Part shown: positions 33,553 to 40,582 of the stretch, piece after piece
How positions within the stretch are numbered: the first letter of the stretch is position 1
Layout of the letters: each line of letters begins with the position of its first letter
DNA from: Pseudobdellovibrionaceae bacterium
Lineage (GTDB): Bacteria > Bdellovibrionota > FAC87 > UBA2466 > JACKAF01
Assembly (NCBI GenBank): GCA_020635235.1
Contig: JACKAF010000004.1
Coordinates: 329,252 to 393,251, forward strand
DNA: 64,000 nucleotides
Direction: 5' to 3'
Position numbers and translations under genes: made by a program
Notes under the pieces: model-generated
What the model was told of the DNA's origin: nothing
What the model saw: only the letters and a program-made list of their open reading frames with translations
Database searches by the model: none

Positions 33553-34917
33553 TTACTTACCCGAAGGCACACGTGCCAAATTCGGGAACAGGGGCTTAGG
33601 CTGACATGTCGCCGCGTCTAGGATGTATACGTTCTCATCCGGCGGTGTTTCTACAGAGAGATCAGAACCCGGCTTAATCTTAAGCTCGTAAATGTCCAGA
33701 TCCTCTCTTGCCTTTAGCCAGAAGGTTACCGGCTTGTCTGTCTGTTCATTGAAGTCCCCCGGTAAGCGTCCCACGATTCGCAATTGTGTGGCCTCTTTCT
33801 CTTCTTTTTCGGGCTCTTTCTTTTCTCCCTGCGTGCTGCTGGCAACCTTTACAGATTTGCACGCGTTCAAGGCCTCAAAGTCACTGTTCTTCGGAAGCAG
33901 GCAGCTCAAATCAGCGGCCTTGATCCGCTTGGTTACGACTTGGTCAATAAAGCAGCGGGCTGGAATTTCGAATTCGTAGCTTCCGTTCTTGTGGTTGAAA
34001 ACGGGAACTTCAATCAGGAAGAGGACTTCTTTCTGCTCGACATCCTTTTTTACCCACAGGAAACCCGGGCCATCTCCACGCAGTCGGTGCTTAATCAGAA
34101 AAATTTCTTCGATCTTACCTTCGTCAGTGGCCTGCTTCTGATCGCTTTCGCCGAGATTTGAATTCTCTATCTTAATTTCCAACGGTAGTTTGACGTAGTG
34201 TTTGTTGTAAAGCTGCGCAGGGACCAGCTCTTCCGTTTCCTGGGCATCATCGCCTTCTTTCTTAACTTTCTTATAGATACCATCGCGTACGGCCTGGATG
34301 GACGTAGGCTCACCCCATTCAATCAAGGCGCTGGAAAGGATCGGTTGGGCGATTTTAGAAAGTTCAAGCTGCTGGTTATTCAGCACGAGATTTCCGTCCG
34401 TTACAGAGAACTGCTGTACTTTTGAGGCGTCTGCTGCCGGGGCCGTTGTGTCGTCTTTCTTGGCTGTGGACTCGAGCAGGCTAGTCGGCAAAAGGTACCA
34501 CTCGTTGGTCTTCTTATCGTTTTTCGCAAACACTTCTTTGGAGCTAGTACCGGGCAGGAAAAACAGATCCCCTTCTGGGAGCCCGACCTTGAGTTCTCTA
34601 AGCTTTTGAACAACTTTTGCCGAGTTGATTGAAAAAGTTTCCTTCTCTTTGTCGAAATCGAAGCGGATGAAGGCTTTCTCAGCAGTGTTTACCTTGTTTT
34701 GATCCAAGATGAGAAACTTCATCGTGGTGTCGATTTGGTTTGTGCTCACGCTTGCGTTTTCAAAGTAGTTTACAGCTTGGGCGGTTTTTCCCATCTGCAC
34801 ACTATTAACCTTCCAGAGATTAGCGTTAGTGATCAGAATCTTCGAAGGGTGTGAGTCCCAGCGAGACGGTGTTGAAACCATTGAAGCGAGCAAAAAGAAA
34901 AGTGCAGTAGCCTTCAT
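33553..34917 (-). CDS. Exported protein of unknown function
   Basis: 454 residues. N-terminal signal (KATALFFLLASMVSTPS) followed by a beta-rich mature protein (KFLILDQNKVNTAEKAFIRF, KLPLEIKIENSN, KEVLFLIEVPVF) interrupted by charged low-complexity stretches (KKEPEKEEKEATQ near 370). Four Cys in the C-terminal third (ARCFID, SCLLP, NACKS, ATCQP). No family recognised. Middle gene of the three-gene operon; its leader carries CTAACTAGGAGGA, shared with the 36462 gene. Confidence 0.72.
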   Translation of the reverse strand: MKATALFFLLASMVSTPSRWDSHPSKILITNANLWKVNSVQMGKTAQAVNYFENASVSTNQIDTTMKFLILDQNKVNTAEKAFIRFDFDKEKETFSINSAKVVQKLRELKVGLPEGDLFFLPGTSSKEVFAKNDKKTNEWYLLPTSLLESTAKKDDTTAPAADASKVQQFSVTDGNLVLNNQQLELSKIAQPILSSALIEWGEPTSIQAVRDGIYKKVKKEGDDAQETEELVPAQLYNKHYVKLPLEIKIENSNLGESDQKQATDEGKIEEIFLIKHRLRGDGPGFLWVKKDVEQKEVLFLIEVPVFNHKNGSYEFEIPARCFIDQVVTKRIKAADLSCLLPKNSDFEALNACKSVKVASSTQGEKKEPEKEEKEATQLRIVGRLPGDFNEQTDKPVTFWLKAREDLDIYELKIKPGSDLSVETPPDENVYILDAATCQPKPLFPNLARVPSGK

Positions 34918-34924
34918 GGCTTTG

Positions 34925-34937
34925 TCCTCCTAGTTAG
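34925..34937 (-). promoter_or_regulatory. Leader 13-mer CTAACTAGGAGGA, copy 1
   Basis: Contains the AGGAGG ribosome site of the 33553-34917 gene plus an upstream CTAACT. The same 13 bases occur at 36840-36852 before another exported-protein gene. The match beyond AGGAGGA may be descent or chance. Confidence 0.45.
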
Positions 34938-34947
34938 CGTGAGCATA

Positions 34948-36243
34948 TTAACCCTTCTCCTCAGGAACCAGTTTCTCGTCCGGAACCTTAGCTTTTGGCT
35001 GCGGTGCGGTCGGAAGGCTGCCCGAATCTTTGTCGGTGAGAGTCTTGACCGACATGTCTTTGGGGAATGGGCTTTTATTCCCATACCAACGGATCCAACG
35101 ATTGTCGGAGTCCGTAACGAGGAGTCCGGGTTCATCCCCGTAATTTACAAATTGGAAGCCCGCTATCTGTGTGATGAAGCGGGATAGGTGCGAGACCTTA
35201 TAAACTTTCTTGTCATCAAAAGAGTAATAGAAAACAAACTGCTGTCCGCTGCTGTTTCCCTTTTCACTCCCCAGCATCCCATTGGGAGTTAGCGCCAGAA
35301 AGCGGGGGTGGCGGATGGCGAAATCGGACTCATCGACCTCAGTCCAGCTCGGTGCCAGACGCTCTGTCTTGCCAATTTCTTTGGTTACCTTGAGTTTTTT
35401 TCCGTCCCAGCCCAAGAAGAGCAATTGACCCATCTTTAGGCGCGTGCCGTCTAGAGCCAGAATCAACTCGTTTTGGCGAGGAATAAGAAAATCAGCGACA
35501 GGTTCCGATTTGATAGGAACATCAATGACGGGTTCGCTTGAAGAATCCCAGGGGTCCTTTAAGCTTAAGATATCCAGGAAAGTCTCACGCTTTTCCCCTT
35601 CTCCTACCTCAGCAAGTACAAAAAGTTCATCGTGATTGATGAGAGAGGTGCGCTGGGCCTTTGTGTCGCGAGAGCGTTTCAAGTCGTCCATCTTGACCGC
35701 GAAGCGGACCTGATGCGCGGCCTGTCCGCGTTCACCGACAACTTCAGGAAACTTGTTGGCGGTCACGGAAAGGGCGTCCTCGCCCCCGGCATCAATTCTG
35801 TCTATGCGCAGTTGCGGTGCGGGAGCTTCTTTTACGGAAGTATCTGTTTGGGCGGGAGTGTAACGATAGGTTACGTACACATCCGAACCAAAAGTTTGAA
35901 TTTGCAGGAGGCAATCGTAGCGAGCAACAAGTTGCTCTTGTCGTTTTTCTTTTACCGGCTTTAGAGGTAGCGCATAAAGGTGGCGCCCAGCACAGCCGAG
36001 CCGCGTGTCGCGCTCGTTTAAGCTGGAATAAAAAACGAAGTCGCCTGCCAGTCGCGGCATGATTGGGCGATAGTTTGATTGGAAAACCTCCACCCAAACT
36101 TTGGGTTGGACAACAACCTCTTGTTCGTCCTTGCCCGTAATTTGAATGTCCTTGTCTTGCGCTGGTTCGAAACCGAAAACGATCGTGCTTTGGAGCACGA
36201 TCCAAATTCCAAAAACAGAGCTAAGCTTCAGCGTTCTTTCCAT
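34948..36243 (-). CDS. Exported beta-rich protein, possible propeller
   Basis: 431 residues from ATG 36243 (GGAG 7 nt upstream; a longer start at 36279 only adds charged residues). Signal peptide SSVFGIWIVLQSTIVFGF. The mature part has many short strands with the rhythm of a beta-propeller: RLAGDFVFYSS, GSDVYVTYRY, HDELFVLAEVGEG, QNELILALDGTRL, QQFVFYYSFDDKKVYKV, PGLLVTDSDNRWIRWYG. One Cys pair (RLGCAGRH, RYDCLL). The C-terminus is Pro/Lys/Glu-rich. First gene of the operon ending at 32207. Confidence 0.72.
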   Translation of the reverse strand: MERTLKLSSVFGIWIVLQSTIVFGFEPAQDKDIQITGKDEQEVVVQPKVWVEVFQSNYRPIMPRLAGDFVFYSSLNERDTRLGCAGRHLYALPLKPVKEKRQEQLVARYDCLLQIQTFGSDVYVTYRYTPAQTDTSVKEAPAPQLRIDRIDAGGEDALSVTANKFPEVVGERGQAAHQVRFAVKMDDLKRSRDTKAQRTSLINHDELFVLAEVGEGEKRETFLDILSLKDPWDSSSEPVIDVPIKSEPVADFLIPRQNELILALDGTRLKMGQLLFLGWDGKKLKVTKEIGKTERLAPSWTEVDESDFAIRHPRFLALTPNGMLGSEKGNSSGQQFVFYYSFDDKKVYKVSHLSRFITQIAGFQFVNYGDEPGLLVTDSDNRWIRWYGNKSPFPKDMSVKTLTDKDSGSLPTAPQPKAKVPDEKLVPEEKG

Positions 36244-36392
36244 TCGCGCACTCCATTCATCCCGTTTTTTGCAAACCAAAATGCCTTATACTCTTGCAGC
36301 TAGCGCAGTGCAGCACCAAAGACAAGGGTGAATTCGGACCTCTGCGGGGCGAAGCCGCGCTTTCTCATCCGACGCGCCCAGGATGCGCTAGC

Positions 36393-36432
36393 AAAAAAAA
36401 GTGGGAATGGAGCGGACTCCATTCCCACTTTT
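36393..36432 (-). terminator. Rho-independent terminator of the 36462 gene
   Basis: AAAAGTGGGAATGGAG (36397-36412) pairs perfectly over 16 bp with CTCCATTCCCACTTTT (36417-36432), loop CGGA. On the minus strand the stem is followed by a run of eight U. It starts 29 nt past the stop at 36462. Confidence 0.85.
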
Positions 36433-36461
36433 GTCGTCGTTAGCTTTCGCAGTCTCCTGAT

Positions 36462-36836
36462 CTATCTACGACCAGGAAGATTTTGAAGGTCTAGTCCTTC
36501 GTAACGGCCGCGGGACGGAAGGTCACGCAGTGTAGGACCTTCGTTACGCTTGGGAAGGTCCTTCAGCTCGGGAACTTCCGGCTTCGCAGGTGCCACAGGT
36601 GCCTCAGGCGCCTTAGGGCTTACCGTCTTGGAAGGGTAAGTGTAGTAGCTGGGCTGACAGCTATTGCTGGGATAGTAGTAGTAGTACACTCGCGTACCGG
36701 AGTTGCAGCTAGGTTGCTGAACAACACAACGGCGGCTACGGGCGCGCTTGAACCAATCACAAGCTTCAGCAGAGGTGGAGACCATCATTCCGACAATCGC
36801 CACGAATCCCAGAACGGGAACGATTCGCTTTAACAT
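36462..36836 (-). CDS. Exported Tyr/Pro-rich protein with C-terminal LxDLPxR repeats
   Basis: 124 residues. Signal peptide KRIVPVLGFVAIVGMMVSTSAEA, then a Cys/Tyr-rich region (CVVQQPSC, VYYYYYPSNSC, YYTYP), a Pro/Ala linker (PKAPEAPVAPAKPEVP) and three copies of L-x-[DN]-L-P-x-R (LKDLPKR, LRDLPSR, LQNLPGR) every 12-14 residues to the C-terminus. This looks like a small surface or matrix protein with a short linear binding motif. No family recognised. Monocistronic: strong AGGAGG site and a clean terminator. Confidence 0.75.
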   Translation of the reverse strand: MLKRIVPVLGFVAIVGMMVSTSAEACDWFKRARSRRCVVQQPSCNSGTRVYYYYYPSNSCQPSYYTYPSKTVSPKAPEAPVAPAKPEVPELKDLPKRNEGPTLRDLPSRGRYEGLDLQNLPGRR

Positions 36837-37145
36837 GTTTCCTCCTAGTTAGATGGCACTGGACCCAACAGCAGGTCCGGTATTCGCCACACAACAGATG
36901 ATTTGACGGGTAGCAACGATGGCGCAGTACGTCAAACCACAAAGAAAGTATATGGTGATGTATTGCGTCGCGGACTAAATAGCCCCGTTTTCAAAGCCGA
37001 AAGCCCCATGTGACAACGTTTTTAGGAGGCCATGGCTTGCCAAGAATGGCGCGGTGCATATAGGACGGATCTGTCGGTTAAATAAGCGGGGTTTGCCTTT
37101 TCACCGCAACAGGTGAGGCAAAGGGATTTGCAAAGGGGAATAGCC
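36837..37145. other. 309-bp divergent region between exported-protein genes
   Basis: Contains the second CTAACTAGGAGGA leader (36840-36852, minus strand), a small hairpin GGACC/GGTCC (36861-36878), an inverted repeat TTTGACG ... CGTCAAA around 36911-36945, and on the plus side a leader hairpin TTTGCC..TCACC/GGTGAGGCAAA (37092-37122) just before the 37146 gene. GCAAAGGG occurs twice (37118 and 37130) beside its ribosome site. No confident promoter. Confidence 0.5.
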
Positions 37146-40100
37146 GTGAAGGATTGGACACGCACTTTCGGACTCTGGGTATTCGCACTCACGTTGGCGA
37201 TGCCTTTGGCGGTTGCGCAGCAGAAAAATAAAGAAGCTGGGCCGCCAATTGGCGACGACAAAGCTGTGACGCCCGCAACGAGTTCCAGCGGAACTGAATC
37301 TACAGATGGACTTCCTTACGCCGATCTCAGCGCGGATAAAGTAGAAGCTCCGGAGCTGCCCGCTCCAGAAATGAAGCGCTACCAGGCGGTCGCGAACGCT
37401 GGAACGGGATGGCCGCAGCCCTCAACGGTTGCCGAAGTACCCGTCAACGCGCACGCGGACACAAAGAGTCCACTTAAGGAAAAGAAAGTCGAGTTCTCTA
37501 CTTTCAACCCAGACAAGCACGACCTAAAACTCGCGATAGTTTGGAAAGAAAACCGCGAGAGAATGGCGGTAGCCGACCTGGCCGAGGTATCCCAGGAGCT
37601 CGACAAAGTTTGGATTGGTATTCCGTCCGATAAGCTCAAGCTCAATGGCAAGGGGGAACTTCTCTATAAGGACAAGCCAATTTGGATTGTTTTGGGTTGG
37701 ATAGATGGTGCCGCCAGCAAGTTTTATGATGAGGGCATCTTAGAGCGGAACAATGAGCTACTCGCTCGATTTGCCGCGGATATTTTGCTTCCTGCAAAGT
37801 CTGAAAGCCTGGAAACCTATGCCGGGAACCCGGTTTATTTCGCGGTCTTCTTAGATGGGCAAAATGTTGCGGATCTCGCCCAAGAAAAAGCGCTTCAGGA
37901 GAAGATTTACTGGCTTCTAGCAGGCAAGAGTGTGAAAGAACTTGAGACTGATACCTGGGGAAATCTTTATTGGAAAGAAAAAGACGCCACCTCCAGAAAA
38001 AAAGTGGAGCTGCGCTTTTTTAATCTTACCGATCGGCGCCTGAATCTTATCAAAGAAGAGGGGCAGCTTGAACTCGACAACAAGTTCCGGCGGCAAACCC
38101 GTTATGCTTTAACGGTCGAAGTAAACAAGGCCGCTGAGCGCCTGACGCAACTCCAAGGGGCGAATCAAAAAATAGCCCGTGTGCAGCAGATTCTTAATCT
38201 CAAACGCAGCATCACTCGCGAAGAGAGACAAAAGGAACTCACCGAGGCGGAACGTCTCGTGGAGGAAGCGACCACCGCCTGGAAGACTTACGGAGATGGC
38301 TACCCACAGCTGGCAGCCCAGACTCGAAAACTAGCGACGTATAAGACAGACGTGGCCTACCAATTGGGCCGTTTGTCCTACCCGTTTGCTCTCGAGCTTC
38401 CGAAAACCTGCGATAGCTTTGTACTCTACCAGCTCAACGCGGACACCGTGAACCTCTACTTGAAGGCGGCGAAAGTCCCGCAGGGATTGAAAAAACCGGC
38501 GGCGCTTGAAAAGCCAGCCGAGGCGGAAAAGGTTCCTGAGATATTCCCGGATGTGGTTCCTGAAGAAAAAGAGCCAGGCGACAAAACGCCTCCCCTGCCG
38601 GCCAAAGCGGAGGAAAAAGCAGACAAGTTAGAGGTAGGCAATACGCAGAGTGGACCTCGGCCTCTTAGCTCTCCGAAATCAGAACCCGCGGAAACTGTGA
38701 CGGAAGAGAAAAAGAGCACCGAACCCGACCGAGTCCCCGATCTGGCCAAGGACGACCTCATGCTCGCCCAATTCAAAGGGGAGCGGATCCCGTTCCATTG
38801 TTTTGATGGGGCGATCGCCGTTTACGCAAAATGGGCTCCGACAGCAGAAAGCAACCTTGTGTTGAATCTGCAGAAGAGCAACCTTACCGCCGAAGATCTA
38901 AAGACCTTTGAAGAGCAGGGGCTCTTCGCTATCAACCTGAATCAACTTGTTGTGGCTCACAAACTGGGTGCTGAAGAGTCCTTTCAGCAGCTCTCTGGCG
39001 AAGTCAAACGTGGTTCAAAAACGCTCGCTCGTTTAGACGTCAAGGAGTGGGAGGACAGCTTTTACGAGTTTTCCTCGGACGGCTCGGTTTTGCGCAGAAG
39101 GCTCACAACGCCGAGCGGGTGGGATAATTATTTATTCGAAAAGCTTGCCGATGGTTTCGTGCGCGCCTTTTACGTCGATGCTGACGGTAAAGAGACAGAA
39201 ATTGGAAAAATTGCAGCCAAAGATCTCAGCACGGTGAACTCGGTAGAAGGCAGTCTGGCCTTTAGCACGGATCGTTTTGAGCCGGCTACGGCCTTGGAGC
39301 AGCCTCTGGACGGCACGGGATCTAGTGTGACGAAGGACAAGCTGGAGTCGCTAAAGGGTAGCAACGCGCTATTTCTGGTTCGCGGCGGGAAACTCCTTTT
39401 TGCGCGGCGTGCCCAGGAAGGCCAGAAGATAAAGGATGTCAAAATTGGGGATTTGGATGACAAGACAGTATTTGTCGCCCGTTATGAAGGCGATGCTACT
39501 TTCAGTCATATTCTCACTCCCAAGGCTGATTTTTTCCAGAGCCACTTCAACTTCGGTGCTTCTTGTTCCAATTACAGCGCTGTTATTGAAGACGAAAAAG
39601 AAGTCCAGCTCTTTTGGTCTGGGAGAAAGTCGGAAGCTTTGCTCGGAGTGCAAGGCCTAGGAAATGTTTCGTGTAGCGGTGAAGGGATCGCCTTCTTTGC
39701 CAAGAAAATTTCCTATGACTCGAAAGTCCTTGGAGAAAAGCTTAGCAATTCCTCCAACGTCTCAACCGAGAGCATCAAAACTGGCAGGCCTGAAAACACT
39801 CTGGTGGTGTTGCACAATGACGAGTTGAAGATCCTTCTGGCGCCATTTCCTGGCCACAAGTTTAAAAGTTTGAAGTCTACGGAGAACGCAAAAAAGGAAG
39901 AGGTCTTCCTGGTAGGGTATGAAGGGGATTCTGAGTTTGCCTCAGAGATATCGACCAAAGGAGAGTGGCTCTACCCAGTTCGCTACGGGAATGCGAAATT
40001 GGGTTATTCTCTGCTCGACTTTACCAACGAGAAAAAGACGCTCTTGTTCTTACATGGCCGTGTATTGGCCGGTGTGGAACACCTTATTAGTGCCAAGGCT

Positions 40101-40568
40101 TATAACAAGTCGCTTGCCGTGATTGCTGACGGGATCTACTCAGTCAAGGGCCTCGATGGGCGTCTAAGAAATCGTGTGGAAGGCGAGCTAAAAGGAAAGA
40201 ATACCCTCTTTGTGCTAAATGAGAACGAAGTGCTCACCAAAATGAATTCGCGATCTTCCCGAGAGGACGAAGTGTACGAAAATGTTGGGATGGCGGAGAT
40301 CAAGGGAGTAGAGCCAAGATTTAGAGTTTGGACTGCCAACAACTCCGATTATACGGAATTGGTCGGCCTTGATGGCCGCAACCACCGTTTCTGGAAATAT
40401 GGCGAGTGTCCGCACAAAGAGGTGGAGTTGGACATTTCGGACGCGGAAAAGGTGTGGGCAGATGAATTAAGTCGACAGAAGACGGATGAGCAGAATCGCC
40501 TGCGGGAGCTGTTTAAGGATGGCGACCCGTTCAAGAAAGAACCGCTTCCTGTCGCTGAAAAGAAATAG
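37146..40568 (+). CDS. Large exported protein with the new repeated domain and YEGD repeats ('B' protein)
   Basis: 1140 residues from GTG 37146 (AGGGGA 6 nt upstream). Signal peptide TFGLWVFALTLAMPLAVAQ. Residues ~127-185 (LKLAIVW ... GELLYKDKPIWIVLGW) and ~229-292 (PVYFAVFLDGQ ... AGKSVKELETDTWGNLYW ... VELRFF) are the beta-alpha-beta-beta units shared with the 29427 and 40583 proteins. A helical region (310-390), a Pro/Lys/Glu linker (~450-530) and at least two ~145-residue beta-rich repeats with YEGD (ARYEGDATF near 780, VGYEGDSEF near 924) follow. Few Cys. Co-transcribed with the next gene (14-nt gap). Confidence 0.8.
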   Translation: MKDWTRTFGLWVFALTLAMPLAVAQQKNKEAGPPIGDDKAVTPATSSSGTESTDGLPYADLSADKVEAPELPAPEMKRYQAVANAGTGWPQPSTVAEVPVNAHADTKSPLKEKKVEFSTFNPDKHDLKLAIVWKENRERMAVADLAEVSQELDKVWIGIPSDKLKLNGKGELLYKDKPIWIVLGWIDGAASKFYDEGILERNNELLARFAADILLPAKSESLETYAGNPVYFAVFLDGQNVADLAQEKALQEKIYWLLAGKSVKELETDTWGNLYWKEKDATSRKKVELRFFNLTDRRLNLIKEEGQLELDNKFRRQTRYALTVEVNKAAERLTQLQGANQKIARVQQILNLKRSITREERQKELTEAERLVEEATTAWKTYGDGYPQLAAQTRKLATYKTDVAYQLGRLSYPFALELPKTCDSFVLYQLNADTVNLYLKAAKVPQGLKKPAALEKPAEAEKVPEIFPDVVPEEKEPGDKTPPLPAKAEEKADKLEVGNTQSGPRPLSSPKSEPAETVTEEKKSTEPDRVPDLAKDDLMLAQFKGERIPFHCFDGAIAVYAKWAPTAESNLVLNLQKSNLTAEDLKTFEEQGLFAINLNQLVVAHKLGAEESFQQLSGEVKRGSKTLARLDVKEWEDSFYEFSSDGSVLRRRLTTPSGWDNYLFEKLADGFVRAFYVDADGKETEIGKIAAKDLSTVNSVEGSLAFSTDRFEPATALEQPLDGTGSSVTKDKLESLKGSNALFLVRGGKLLFARRAQEGQKIKDVKIGDLDDKTVFVARYEGDATFSHILTPKADFFQSHFNFGASCSNYSAVIEDEKEVQLFWSGRKSEALLGVQGLGNVSCSGEGIAFFAKKISYDSKVLGEKLSNSSNVSTESIKTGRPENTLVVLHNDELKILLAPFPGHKFKSLKSTENAKKEEVFLVGYEGDSEFASEISTKGEWLYPVRYGNAKLGYSLLDFTNEKKTLLFLHGRVLAGVEHLISAKAYNKSLAVIADGIYSVKGLDGRLRNRVEGELKGKNTLFVLNENEVLTKMNSRSSREDEVYENVGMAEIKGVEPRFRVWTANNSDYTELVGLDGRNHRFWKYGECPHKEVELDISDAEKVWADELSRQKTDEQNRLRELFKDGDPFKKEPLPVAEKK

Positions 40569-40582
40569 CTAGGGGGACTCTC

